Source: Sporodiniella umbellata (lineage: Eukaryota > Mucoromycota > Mucoromycetes > Mucorales > Rhizopodaceae). Taken from it: a stretch of 64,000 nucleotides of DNA. The stretch is taken from NCBI GenBank assembly GCA_025677835.1, contig JAIXMR010000002.1, positions 248,001 to 312,000 of the forward strand. The letters are read 5' to 3'. Shown here piece by piece: positions 46,360 to 58,428 of this stretch. A program made the translations under genes and the position numbers. Numbering within the stretch: position 1 is the stretch's first letter; the number at the start of each line of letters is the position of its first letter. The notes under the pieces are model-generated. The model saw only the letters and a program-made list of their open reading frames with translations. It did not search any database and was not told where the DNA came from.

Positions 46360-47483
46360 CTTTTCCTGTATTCCTCAATCAAAGAAAAACTTAAAAAAAT
46401 TTTAGGGGAGGGGGGGTGCTGTCGATTGTTCGAGTGCCGATTGAGAAAATTGAACTGCAGTTGGCGGCGATTACACTTTGAAATAAAATCTGATTAGAAC
46501 TTATTGAATCCCAGGTTGGGTCACAGTATTATGTACAATCAGATTGTGTGTATGAGGATTTTGCAGTAATGTTTAGTTTCTTTTATCAGCCAATCATGTT
46601 TATTATGTATTTCTATGGAAGCCCCTAAAAGTTGACAAAAATTGAGTCGTATAAGTGCAAGAAACAGGGTTTTTATAATTGTATAAATTGCAAAAACAAA
46701 AATTGTATGTAGGAAAAACTTGCTGGATATGTAAAAAAATACAACATATGGATCGAATATTCATCTTAATAAAAAAACCGTTTTGATAACAGAAGCAAGA
46801 GGTGTACACAAAGTGAATACACTATCCCCACCGGCCAATAGAAACGTCACAAAAAAGAACAACTACTTTAATATCAAAAACATAGAAGAAATGGATGCAT
46901 GATTGGACGAGACCAAAGAAGGCTATACTTGTGATTGTTATTTTTGAAAACAGTGTTAGAAAAAGACACCAAATGTAACTATAAGCAATAAAAATTCATT
47001 CAAAGCGTAGAATCCCTAATTGAATACATGCTAATTTATATCAGGGTTGGGTTTAAACTTTAGTCACTAAAAGTTAATCAGGTTTTCAAAATTCAACTCT
47101 ACCAAGTGTACTTGATTGTATAAGACTGCACTGATGATACAATTACTAGGTACTCAGCTTCATGAATCCCCTTATAGGCATCAAGCTGGTAACGTTAAAA
47201 TAAAAGTGAAAACAAAATAGCTAAATTCTTAAATTTCCAAACTCTAGAACGATCTAGAACGTATGTCAAAACTAACGTATATGCCCTGAGAGTCTTGTGG
47301 CATCTGCCCTTAATGCCAATACAGCCAAGACAAGACTGCGTACTGCCTTTCTATCGGAACTATTGTCGTTCACTGTACACACACTTGCGTCATTTTTGGA
47401 GTAACTCAGGTACACTTTTTTTTTTTTTTTTTTTTTCAACTCAAGGCAGTTTTGTATTTGTTCTGGTTTTAGTTTAGAAGAAA
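46360..47483. other. Intergenic with dispersed repeat copy 3
   Basis: Holds repeat copy 3 (46810-47070) and a 19-base T run near 47418 just upstream of the beta-trefoil gene. No gene is supported. Confidence 0.5.
46810..47070 (+). repeat. Decayed dispersed repeat, copy 3 (internally deleted)
   Basis: Matches copies 1 and 2 at two separated parts: 46815-46960 (GTGAATACACTATCC, AGAACAACTACTTTAATAT, GACCAAAGAAGGCTATACTT) and 46990-47070 (AAAAATTCATTCAAAG, TCAGGGTTGGGTTTAAACTT). The middle present in the others is missing. Confidence 0.45.
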
Positions 47484-48110
47484 ATGGAAGACTTTCCGCC
47501 TGGCTATTTCTATATCAAATCTCGCTGTTCGGGCAAAGTCATCGATGGTAAGAAAATGAAATTTTCTTTACTTCCATTTACAAAAGTCATTAGTGGATGG
47601 TGCATCTACAAAAGTAAGACTGCTTGAAGTAAACATGAGCTTTAAAGTAACACTATTCAAAAGAACGATGGCAAAATTTTGATTTGGACACCTAAGCATA
47701 ATGAAGATAGAGACAACCAGTTATGGTATCATCAAGTAGGCGCAAACTTTTGTGTAGACAAACCTCTAAAACAGTGGAAATAGGATGGCTTTCTAATTAA
47801 CAAAACATCAGCAAAAGTCTTAGATGTGAGGGGAGGTCCCTTAGTGGATAGTGCTTGGATATGTCAATATGACCGAAAGCCAATTCGTGATGCGGAAAAC
47901 CAAAGATGGGGCTATAATGAGGGATATATCTATGTACTTTCTGATCCGCATATGGTTTTAGATGTACGTGGCAATAGTACAGCTGACGGTACACGGATGA
48001 TATTGTACCATCGAAAGTTTGGAAACGATAGACACAACCAGCTATGGGACCTCGTCCCTGCTGGACAAGTTCAGGGGGAACGGGAGGTTTTATTTGAAGC
48101 CGAGTTCTGA
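47484..48110 (+). CDS. Beta-trefoil (ricin B-like) fold protein
   Basis: Exons 47484-47547, 47594-47613, 47664-47735 and 47784-48110 give 160 aa, one beta-trefoil. Three QxW-type repeats are visible (DNQLWYH, NQRWGY, HNQLWDL), each after a VxDV-type strand (VIDVDGAS, VLDVRGGP, VLDVRGN). This fold binds carbohydrates or other ligands and is a lectin-like module; nothing indicates a toxin. No signal peptide, so it is probably cytosolic. Exon 2 is only 20 nt, and its assignment is supported by phase and by the DVDGAS strand. Its last 21 coding bases overlap the 3' coding end of the kinase gene on the other strand. Confidence 0.87.
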
Positions 48111-49260
48111 GATACATTGTAGAACGGACTGAATGTTTGGCCTTCGTTGAGGTTGGACTTCAAGCATACTGGAAATTAAGCGTTGTATTAATAAATTAGT
48201 GTGGCCTGGAAAGCTATACTGTCCATTCATGATTGCTAATGCAATAGACCCACCGGAACGTATGGTCCTTTCAAAGGGGTTTTCTCCATATATCATTGTA
48301 TAAAGCGTACATCCTAATGACCAGATATCTACTTTTTCATCAATTCTAGGGTGCGCACACACATCAAAGAGTTCAGGAGCACGATAAGGCATGGAGCAGT
48401 GCTCAGCTGCTTCATCTTGTATTTGCTGGGCCATCTTCTTACTTTTTATCTCTATTCTAGCCTTTTGGGCAGAGCCAAAGTCCATCAAAACAATATCCTT
48501 TCCATCGTCTGATAGCAGTATATTCCTTTTTGTTTGTAACAGCATTAGTCTGCATCTTTTGTTTATTCATTTACTGTATTGTACTTTACGCAGGTTTGAT
48601 ATCTCGGTGAGCCCATGGTACAATTTCTCCTCTTTCTTCATGCTCCGTCAAAGCCTTGACCGCTAAGCAAATCTGCTTAAAGATTGACATTGCATCTTCA
48701 AGTTGAAGCTGATTTTCTCTGTCACCACTAATCCAATCCTGCAGACTCCCTTTCTAAATAACTCAAGCTCAATTTTTGTTTGGTGATTTTCTTCTTGAAA
48801 ATGGTGTCTTACTTTGTAATAAGGTAGCACCATGTAAAGTAGCCGTAGTCCGCTTTCTTCTTTAATGATACATACATCCTTTTTTTTTTTTTGGTTTAAG
48901 TATTTCTGAAAATTTTGATTATGAAGACTACCTCGACTTTGATAATATTTTTATGATTGAATCGACTTAGTAAAATGCCTTCTCTTATAGCTCTATCCGT
49001 TGTTTCTCTATTGTTGCATTTTATCACCTTCACTGCGTACTCTGCATTGCGCTGGTTTTGTGCCAAATAAATATAAGAAAAGCCTCTAACTCCAGTTGAG
49101 CTTATTTGCGTATATTTTTTAGTTTACTCTACCCTTCTCCCAATAATCTGGTCAGTCTAAAAGAATTGCCATTGATCTTCAAGACTGATTGAATCAAGGG
49201 ATCATTACTTTGATGTGCAATGGCCTGAACAGATCCCGCAAAATTAGAAAAGAACGACAT
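48090..49260 (-). CDS. ENV7: STK16/Env7-like Ser/Thr protein kinase
   Basis: Exons 49260-49133, 49085-48932, 48878-48813, 48753-48590 and 48525-48090 give 315 aa, near the family length. Motifs: Gly loop GEGGFSYIYL, catalytic Lys in YAVKVI, HRDIKPAN, DFGSAQ (Gly then Ser-Ala as in STK16), AAEHCSMPYRAPE and DIWSLGC. The AAEHC phrase, GGSIALAIMNGQY and the overall small size are typical of the NAK-family STK16/Env7 kinases, which work at Golgi or vacuole membranes. The acylation cysteines of yeast Env7 are not obvious at the N-terminus. Convergent with the beta-trefoil gene; the stop codon lies inside that gene's last exon. Confidence 0.92.
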
Positions 49261-51051
49261 TAGTGGAAATAAAATGAAAGAGCAATATCGCTACATTAAA
49301 GAGGACGGGTATGAACGGTTCCTGAATTTTCCATTCAATTCCGACAGGTTTCGACTGTTTTGTTGATAGGCTCTTTTTGAGCAAAACCAAGACAAATAAA
49401 GCCTCCCGTTAAAACTTCAAACTAAAGGAACCTCAGCTTTAAGTAAGATGATTTAGAGTCACTTTGCGTTTCTTGATTGTCAGATCTTTTCAAAAGATCG
49501 TTTTTATTTAAAATCTGCAACCGTTTCTTTTTTCAAGAGAGTGGCCAACATTTTTAATCAAATTTTGATTGAATTACTCGACCATTAGCTAGAATAGTCT
49601 AGCAATGTCAAAAAAAAAACTCAAGATGCTATAGCAGTAATTCCTTTACCAATACTTGACATATATGAGTTTATATGTACTTTATTTCAGCTTTTGCTTA
49701 CAAAAAAAAAAAAAAAAAAAAAAAATACGCGCACATACAACAAAAGCAAACAGGGTTTTGTACATACAATCATTGATATAAAATTAAATCTAAGAAACTG
49801 TAGCCGAAGCTACGTTTAAGGCATTTATTGCAAAAAATACTTTGCCGAATAAATTTTAAAGTTCCATATTATTAAACAAGTAGACAAGTGAAAAGCTGCG
49901 AAAAGGTTTAAAAGATATCCTTTAAACACTTTCATAAAACAAACCAAAGTTTGGCTATAAGTACATTGTATAAGAACATAAACAATCTATAATCGAGCAG
50001 TTTAATGAAGTCATAATCTATTTGCTTTTTAAGCTTTTCTATACTTTGGAAACACTTTCTAGAACTTTGGCGGCCTTTAAGAGTCTAAACAAACATATTT
50101 GATCAGACTCTAACACGGCTTTTTTTATCTACTATTATTCAATACTGTTTATCGTGAGTATTTTTTGTTATTAAAGCAAAAAAGGTAAGTAGTAACCGTT
50201 GAATAGGGATTTAAATTGATATTCGCATAGAAAAACGTCTCAATACAGAAATCATTAGTAAATTAGTTTGAAACTTAAAAGATATTTGAATACATGTAGC
50301 TGACTTTCAAAAGACATCTTCCATAAGAATAAAGAGTGTTGATTTTAAACTCGTCTTAACAATATACAGTATTGTGAAGACTCTAGCTTAAATTCATTAA
50401 GTTGTGGTCTTAAAAAAGAAAGCATTTTCAACATGAAGAACCTTAGAAAATAAAGAGTGTTATTTCATGTAGGACTATTAGCTGTTCGATTGTGACCGTT
50501 GTTTGCCCTTGATACAGTCGAATTGCTAGATTATACAAATATATTATCTTTTTGATACTATTGATTCAAAACTATACATGCGAACCCACACTCTAAACCC
50601 TAATACAACTATCTGTTGCTTACATGAATTCAATGGTTTCAATTAGGAATCCAGCCCAGCAAAACCGTTTGTCATATTTTAGATTACACTAACCATTCTA
50701 AGTGAAAAAATGTATCAGATTTCACTGAAAATCATAAAAAAAAAGTAGCGAACCAATTTTTTTAGCGATTTGAAAATAAACAGAACCATAAATGTGTTTA
50801 ATAAATAAAAAACTAATTTTTTTTTCAAAAAAAAAAAAAACAATGTGTGGTCTTTTTGACTTTCTTGTTGTTGTCTACAGCTTTTTGTTTGTGGGTAAAA
50901 TTTTACTGGAACTTACTTGAACGGCGACTGTCAAGGCTTTCCTCATTTTTGTCTTGCTTAATAGTTTAAAAAGGTCTGATCAAAGAATATCAGGTTCTTT
51001 TTATTCTATTTTTTTGTTTACCCTTTCTGATAGGTTGTAGAGCTAATCTTA
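49261..51051. other. Intergenic, 1.8 kb, no supported gene
   Basis: AT-rich, with an A run of about 24 near 49700. No open frame of note. Sequence just left of 51052 (50930-51051) still aligns with the DNA downstream of RING copy 2. Confidence 0.5.
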
Positions 51052-52209
51052 TCAGTGACTATTAGTTTCTTCTTCTCTGTGTAGGCGTTTGCGAGATAAT
51101 CTCTGCCCACTAACTTGTCCAAAATTAGTTGTCAATTGAAAGCTCCCTTGGGATGTATCGCTATTAGAAAGGTAGGAGCTCTCAGAGTGAAAGTCACTGT
51201 CGACTTCTAAGGGGGTCCTGCTTGAATTTTCTTGGCCAGAGCTTTCTTTTGTCACTTGCTTATTCCTAACTGCTTCAGTATAAGGAAGCTCTTCAACATC
51301 GCTATTATCGTCTAGATCAATGACAACGACATTCTGTGGTTTGGAAGCCTCTTCACGCTTAATAGAATGGTTTGGGCTTAACGGTCCGCCCTTACCATCG
51401 CTTGAGCGAAGCTCCAAAATTCTTTTCTTTAAGGTCTCAGTCCTAGCCTTTTTTTTTTTAATTGAGCCGTTAATACTCTGACTCGATGTATAGCTCTATC
51501 GTTTTCTCTACAGCAATTTGTATTATTATTGTCTCCTTTCAATATACACATATAAATAATATAGCGCATACTCTGTCAAGGTGGCACACCGGCCTTTGAT
51601 TCCACCAATGGCCAACACCAACTCAGATCGCGGTCGACGCAAGAGAGCATCCAGGTAGCTCTGTGTTGTAGGCAAGGCCATATGGCTATCCAAGTCAGAT
51701 ATACTACAAAACAAAGTAAGTGCTGGTTCAATACAAACATCTCAAGTACCGTTTGAGTTGCTTAAAGTATTTTAAGCTTTGAAGTTTCTCTTCACATTCT
51801 TCTGATTTTTTTTTCCAAATTTCTTCGCTGATAGCTGCATGTGTAGCTTTCAATTCTAGCCTATTACGTTTATCCATCAAACTTGCAACTTCATTTTTCA
51901 ATTTACAAATTTCTTCAAGATCTTTATTTGATGATTCTGAGATGTCGCTATTACTTGAAAAATAAACTGGAGATATTACTTCTTCGCGAGGTATGCGAGA
52001 TTTACAAATGGGGCACGAAAATTTTTGTAGTAAGTTTGGATCTGCATCAATCCATGTGTCAATACTGTTAATCGTAGTAATATGTGTTAATGATAAACAT
52101 TTTATAAGAAAAAAAAATACCAGTGCTTATGAAACAAATGACCACAGGGTATTAGGGAAGAAGTTTCGGAACGGACATCGCCTATACAAATCGTGCAAAC
52201 AATAGACAT
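51052..52209 (-). CDS. TRAIP-like RING-H2 finger protein, copy 3 (apparent frameshift)
   Basis: Exons 52209-52121, 52064-51750, 51703-51572 and 51507-51052 match copies 1 and 2 in length for the first three. The RING-H2, the intron-split Cys and the coiled coil are intact. In exon 4 an A run (T on the plus strand, about 51449-51459) has 11 bases where 12 would keep frame. Before it the protein reads ...HRVRVLTAQL, after it ...ARTETLKKRILELR in the next frame. With the 12th base the protein would be about 330 aa. A SIM-like site (VVVIDLDDNSD) is present. Either the gene is a very young pseudogene, or the base is missing from the assembly. Compared with copy 2 the C-terminal tail is shorter. 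Confidence 0.65.
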
Positions 52210-52580
52210 TGTTATAAGCTTATAGAGAAAAATGCGAAAAAAGAAAAAAAAGACAGGCACGTCAATTCTAGAAAATGTATTTTTCAAATTCAACTACATG
52301 GCAAGTCAGCCGTGCTACTTGTTAGAGCTTACACATATTTCAAAAAATATAGTTGTATGCACTTATAGTACCGTTAGTTTACAGGCTGATATTAATCTTA
52401 CAAAAGAAACTTTTTATTAACCATTGTTATAATATCTTTCACTAAAATAGTATTATATACACTTTTAGCTTTGCTTTGCTTGTGTTAAAAAGAGCTCATG
52501 AAGGAGGCGATTTCCATATATCACATAGCATAGATCAGTTGTTATACGAAAGCTGCTTTTAAGCGCGTCATAAAAAAAAA
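52210..52580 (-). repeat. Upstream block shared by the three RING genes, copy 3
   Basis: Third copy of the block at 693-1065 and 6375-6770, in the orientation of copy 1. Landmarks ACCGTTAGTTTACAGG near 52370 and GCTTGTGTTAAAAAG near 52478 are conserved; the copy is the most diverged of the three. Confidence 0.65.
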
Positions 52581-53489
52581 GCGAACAGACACGACATATT
52601 TTTATGAATAGTCATGAGTTTGATCTACAGCTTTTAGTATTTGGCAAAAACTAAAGGGGAGCTAGTGAACGTGTAAAACAAGTTCCCAGTTCTTCTTTTA
52701 TTTACTCACAAAGCGAAAAGAGTATAGTCAATAGGTCTTTTTGTAGGAATAAATTGCATAACTCAAGTTAATCTCCACTGTACCCCAAACAATGATAGAC
52801 AGAATTTAAAGGATTGTATCCCTATTTACTAGTTTATGGGTAGTTTTGAAGGTCTTTTGGTTGTTTGGTTTTGAAGTAATCGTAGGACTCTTAAGGTTTA
52901 AGGTATTATTTCTAATCTCGGAACATGTCTTGCAACCTGGACCCTCGGTACTGTCAGATGTGTTCTCACTTGCTCGCGTTTAATTCTGCATATCATCAAA
53001 AGAATCTTAAAAATTCGTTTTTTTTTTTTTTTTTTTTTTTTAAAACAGTTGTCCTTTTTCTATTTTATATAGTGAATCTTTAGTTTGTTTGCTCTTCTTT
53101 TTTTTCAATTTTGTGAGATCTTGTGTATCTATGCAAACGCACATTTTTACGGTATTAACTCTACCTTTTTTTCGTTTCAACTTTCGCTTGTGACACACCC
53201 ACAGAAAACCGCTTACCCTTCAACCAAACACTGTTCTTTTTTTTTTTTGCTCAAAGAACATACGATAATACTGCTATTGAAGTGAATATCGATTTTGCTG
53301 GATACTCATAGTAATTAAGAATAGTTTTAAAAGACCACAGAACATAGAGCTTACAAACTCTCAAATAAAAAGCTCCTAATGCCATATTTTAATACAATGT
53401 GTGTAAATCCAAGTAAAAAACATTAAATTTGTCCCAAAATGTCATTTTTCTTTCGCTGTCACCTTCTAGTTTTTTTCTGTATTAAATAT
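52581..53489. other. Intergenic upstream of EME1
   Basis: About 0.9 kb with a T run of about 22 at 53019-53041 and a shorter one near 53240. No gene. An in-frame upstream ATG at 53439 would add 17 hydrophobic residues to EME1; I consider it outside the protein. Confidence 0.45.
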
Positions 53490-55648
53490 ATGGCCAACAT
53501 TGATCGTCTAGTTGAACAAGTGATTTCTATTGATAGCTCTCAGAGTGCCTCGGATATTCGTAGAGACATTGAGTACACAAAAAGCGCAGAACTTACATTA
53601 AACAGACTGCTTGATGGGGAAGTAAAGCAATTTCCTTTTAACAAAGGTTCAAACCAACATCTCATTAATCAAAAAAGTTTCTTCAAGGAATAGATAACAA
53701 CAACAGTACAGGCGATGTCCTGGTTATTCTTGACTCTGATGAAGAGGAGATCAGTCCAGATAATTTAACAATCGACCCTTCGTAAAATAAGAATAGCAAT
53801 AATGTCTTTTTCATTAATATAACCCGTGCTTCACCTACAGACCAAGTGATACACCTGAAACTTCCATACCCCAACTTCATAAGAAGAGGCCTTTGGAATT
53901 AGCCAAGAACGATCTGAATTTTGATAGTAAAAAAAAAAGCAAATCTGTAGACAACTATACTTTAAGAAGAAAAGGGAGCTTATCTCCAACCGAAGTTCTT
54001 GATTTTCAAAATACAGTTGAGATAGATTCCCCAGTCTTGGAGATTCCACACGATTTGCCTATACGTATTGACGATCTACCATCAAAAGACAATCAAATCA
54101 CATATGAACCTCTTCCCCCAATTATTGATAAACACAAAGATAAGGATATGATCTATGTACCATCACATGATGAATTCCTCAACGATCTGCTTAATCTAAA
54201 AACAAAAATCAGTCCTACGGAGAACGATAATGGAATTAAGCTTAAAGGAAACAGGAAAGAAAATGAAATCTACAAGCATACACCACCTGCTTTCGAAAGA
54301 TCTTTTTCTGAGACGTCGTTTGAGACTTTGGAGCCAATTGTAGCCGAGGAAGTATCTTTAAAGGTAAAGTTATTTTTGTATCAATTTATAAACCAAGACT
54401 ATTTACATGTATTTTCATAAAGGAGAAGAGAAAGCAACAAAGCCAGAAAAAGAAATTAGAAAGAGAAGCACTTTTAGAAATTAAAAGAAGAGAAAAAGAA
54501 GAGAAACAGGTATTGTCATTGTTTTTAGCCCTGGTAGATGGTTTATACTTTTATTAGAAAGAGAAAGAAAAGAATATGCTATTTGAGAAAGAAAACCGAC
54601 TGAAGAACAATCGGGAAGAGATACTAAAAGAAATGATAGTGGCTATTCATCCCGCTTTTAGTTCACAAAAAGTTGGCAAACTACTAGAATCCGTACTACA
54701 ATCTAAAATGGCAGAAGTGACAGAACTCCTTGATACTGAACAGTATGCTATATCTTGGCGTAGAAAATGCACTGCAGAGTGGAATACGGATTCGCAAAGT
54801 TTTATACCACTACAAAAGACAGAAATTATCGAAGAGCCATTTGTCCTGGTGTATATGCATGTGGAAGAGTTGATCGACCGTATTCAAAACAACACAGTTT
54901 ATAGACATATCGAGAAAATCCAAAACGCAAAGAAGAAATATCAAGTTTTATTGCTTGTTGAAGGGGTAGAGGCTTACTACAAAAAAAGAGCTCTATTGCA
55001 AAAAAGATTATTTGAAAATGAAGTTAGGAAAACAATAAACGACCCAGCATCCGCCACTCCTAAAACCAGTAAAAAAAAAAAACAAGTAGTGAGCGTAGAC
55101 GACTTGCCAAGTCAAGAATCTGTAGAAGAGTATTTAAATGAGCTTCAGTTTATGCACGATATCATGCTGGTACCAACAAAGAGCGATGATGATACTGTAA
55201 GCTGGATAGAAAGTTTAACAACAGATTTGGCTTTAGGAAGATACAAGTAAATATTTATTACGTTTTGTGTTTACTGAAATATTTGTACTAGAGAAAAAAA
55301 CTTGAACAACGCTTACAAAGGAATAAAGAGTGGCTCAAATCCAACTGATGCTTATTTTAAAATGCTACAGGAAATCCGATTGTGCACGCCTGCTATTGCA
55401 AAAAGCATTATGAAGGAATACCCAACATTACAACTGCTACATAGAAAATACGAAAAAACTGAAAGTTCACAAAGAAACCTACTCCTCTCACATTTGGAAG
55501 TAAGTGTTTTGAGATTACAGCTGAAGCTCATTTTTTTAAGGTTCAAAGAAGCGCTTTGCAAGCTAGAGACAGAACCGTCAATAAAGTCATGTCTAAGAAA
55601 ATCTGTAATATATTCAATAGTGACGACCCAAGTCTTTTTTTGTATTAA
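53490..55648 (+). CDS. EME1: EME1, non-catalytic partner of the MUS81 endonuclease
   Basis: Exons 53490-53646, 53688-53781, 53841-54363, 54423-54509, 54558-55246, 55292-55499 and 55541-55648 give 621 aa. The N-terminal half is disordered and carries a SIM-like run (VLVILDSDEEEI) and the phrase YVPSHDEFLNDLL. A Lys/Glu-rich helix precedes an ERCC4-like domain with ISWRRKCTAEWN and EEPFVLVYMHVEEL, lacking the catalytic ERKxxxD motif, as expected for EME1. The C-terminus (MLQEI ... YPTLQLLHRKY ... ICNIFNSDDPS) is the helix-hairpin-helix region that dimerises with MUS81. The MUS81-EME1 complex cuts branched DNA such as stalled forks and recombination intermediates. The start was chosen as the ATG giving MANIDRLVEQ. 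Confidence 0.9.
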
Positions 55649-56590
55649 GTAAATTAAATAAACTTTAAAAAACGGGAGGAGTTAAAAACTGTGGATTTTA
55701 AGTACTAGAGTTCAATTTCTATAAAAGCACCGTGTGGTTTCAGTTTTGATAGAAATGAGACTTTGAAAGGTTCATAGTTTATAATTAAGCTCAAAAATCA
55801 GAAATCAATTACAGGTTTTGCACTTGACTTTAGGGCTTTGGCGAAACCGCATTCTTAAATCTTGCTGATCAAACTTTACGTTCACAATTACCATAAGACA
55901 GTCTTTAACTCTTCATAACAATTGTGGTATTGTTTTGAAGATGTGCGTTTTAAAGACAAGGACTTTTTTTATCAGGTTGAGAAATCAGGCAAGAAAAAGA
56001 CAAGTTTAACGAGACTGAATAAAGATGGTTTTTATTTAGTTCAAAATATCGAGTGTATTTATACTGTTTGAGAAAAAGATCTGGATCTTTACCGTAGTCG
56101 TTCTTTATAGCTAAAAGTGGATTATCCCTGTAAATCTGATGAGGATGTTTTCTCTTTGTTAATTAGACGTGGTACGTTCGGTACAGACTTATTATGGGTG
56201 GACTGCCTAGATCTCAAAGTACAAAGGGGAACGCTTAATAAGGTATGTACTACGTCTGTGTTATAAATCTTATATGGACATATCTTAATATGGGTAGTTG
56301 ACTAAGTAAGGTAAGTGATACATGTAGTTACGACCGATTAGAGAATACAAGATTACTTCCATACTTGATGTGCACTTCAAGATGTCAGGTTTGCTTATAT
56401 GTAACTCATTATTCTTCAGTTGAATTATTCAAAGTGTATTCAAAGGTGAGTCGGAACACGACACAGGTCAAATCATATCTATAACAGGCGTGACTACCTC
56501 TTTCTTTTTTAAGTCCATACAAAGAAACAGTAAATGGACACCTAGGGTACCTTACGAAAATGATTTGCAATAAAGCGCGTATCCCTTTTA
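55649..56590. other. Intergenic between convergent EME1 and Hda2/3-like genes
   Basis: About 0.94 kb at the 3' ends of both genes. Nothing recognised beyond ordinary AT-rich DNA. Confidence 0.5.
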
Positions 56591-58428
56591 TTACAATAAA
56601 CCTTGGATATCGCTTTGAAATTTTTTCAAAGCTTTTTCCAATGCTAAAGAGTAATCATCTTGTACGATAATTTTACTAAGTGATGTATGAGATGGCATAG
56701 GACTAGGGGTAGCAGTAGAGGTACTCTCGGATTTATCCAAGGGCTGCGGAGAAAGAACTCCTAACGGCTCTACTGTCCCTACCTGTTTAGCCTCCGCGAC
56801 TCTGGTTGCCTGATTACTTATTTGAGTTGGCGGGTTATCCTCATTCACTTTGTTATTATATTCTCGAACTTTGGGATCACGACAGTGTATTTCTGTAGTC
56901 TGTTTTTCTAAAACAGGAGGCATTGTAGGAGCACGCGACATTTCATCCAGAGGCTCAGTCTATAGACAATATTAAATATTTTTCTTCATAAAAAAAGGCT
57001 TACTTTGAGCCGTTTAGCGTCGCCCCTGGTATTGTCTATCTCCCCTCTCTCTGTCACTGCTGGTTTGCAGTCGTATGGGGGATCAGAATCAGGGCGTTTA
57101 GAGCTTGAAGCGGAAGCTTTATATGTGGACGATTCAAGCTCTCTAGATTTAATCCCTTTAACATCATGATGGGTAGATGTATAGTTTGCCAAAGGGGCAG
57201 AATATCTAGTATTTGAAGAGGTGTATTTTGTGCTCGAAGAGGGACACGAATCTGTAGGGCTACGTTTTGATAAATGAGAAGCTGAGCGTGCAGGAGGGGC
57301 ATACTGAGAAGCTGCACGCACAGTTGAGGCTAAGCGAGCACGGCTTTTGGGGTCCAAATGCTTTGAAGGCACAACAGGAGAACTTTTGAAATTAAAATAA
57401 AATTCAATCATCTCTCTATTGCTATTACAAAAATTAAATCGATAGTCTTTCACAGAAGGGTAATCGATTGTCCAATTAACAATATCCGTAGCCACATAAT
57501 TATTCCACATTACGACTTTTTCTGGAGGGGTTCGCCGCGATGACTTTTTAAACAAGGCTTCAAAATCCTCTTTTTTTAGCTTGCTTAAATAGTCAAAGGG
57601 CGTAAGCGAACGAGGATTGATAGCACGATAATTATGGAGCTTCATTTCAGGTGTATCGATACAATTTAAATAGAGTGTTTTTTTAGTATGCAGTTCTCTG
57701 CATACATTTTGATTGGGAATCACGTCCTCAATCGATATCCCACTATCTGCGACCATAATAAGACCAATGGTGTTCCCTTGGTTCTATGTTTTTACAAGTT
57801 GGAAATGAGTTACTTATGTATATGCTTGCATATACATAAATGTATCGATGTGTTTGTTTGTTTTTTTCTTAGAAAAAAAAAAAGGAGAAAAAGACGTTAC
57901 ACTGCTCTGTTTATCTTTCTTTCCGGGGTTTGCGGTCGAAGCAACTAAACCAAAAGCGCCTTTAAAAAATCCTCTCGTTACTAGGTCGGTAGTTTTATAT
58001 CCTCTGCCTTTTATCATTTGTCTCAATACTGTTTCAGTCACTTCGTTGCTACACACAAAAGCCACCTCTAAAGGCTTTTATAGCAACACAAGTTAGATGT
58101 TTGTTACACGCATTTTTGCTCATAATTTTTTTTTTTTTTTTACTTTAGTAGTAGCGGCAGCTTTCAAAAACTTCAAAAAATCTTTTATGAACATCAGCTT
58201 TCCAGACTGGGTTAAGTCCTTTTCGCTGATGTTACCAATTGTTTCAGTTTGAGGTAGAGCAATCATGGGATGAACAAAATAGCTAACAGCAGTTCCTATG
58301 TAGTCAGCGTTTAGATTGCAACGCACTATGAACTCCTCATAGACATTGGTTTGATAATCAGTAGCTGCAATTGGGACGCAGTTAAGCGTGATGGGGTCTG
58401 GCATGTCTGCTGCAGTAGTGTTGAGCAT
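56591..58428 (-). CDS. Possible Hda2/Hda3-like chromatin protein (Snf2 C-lobe-like fold)
   Basis: Exons 58428-58144, 58065-57901, 57783-57004 and 56959-56591, all phase 0, give 532 aa. The order of blocks resembles the C-terminal RecA-like lobe of Snf2 proteins: FVHPMIALPQ, SGKLMFIKDFLKFL, VAFVCSNEVTETVL, KGRGYKT, GLIMVADSGISIEDV. No ATPase motifs (Walker A, DEAH) are present. A Snf2-C-like lobe without ATPase followed by a coiled or disordered tail is the known layout of the Hda2 and Hda3 subunits of the class II histone deacetylase complex. The remaining half is Ser/Thr/Pro-rich with a short helix at the very end (ALEKALKKFQ). The family call is a fold-level guess; the gene structure itself is well supported by phase. 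Confidence 0.6.

Noticed and set aside
47484..48110. Ricin-like toxin
   Set aside because: Only a lectin-type beta-trefoil is present; there is no catalytic A-chain-like domain and no secretion signal.
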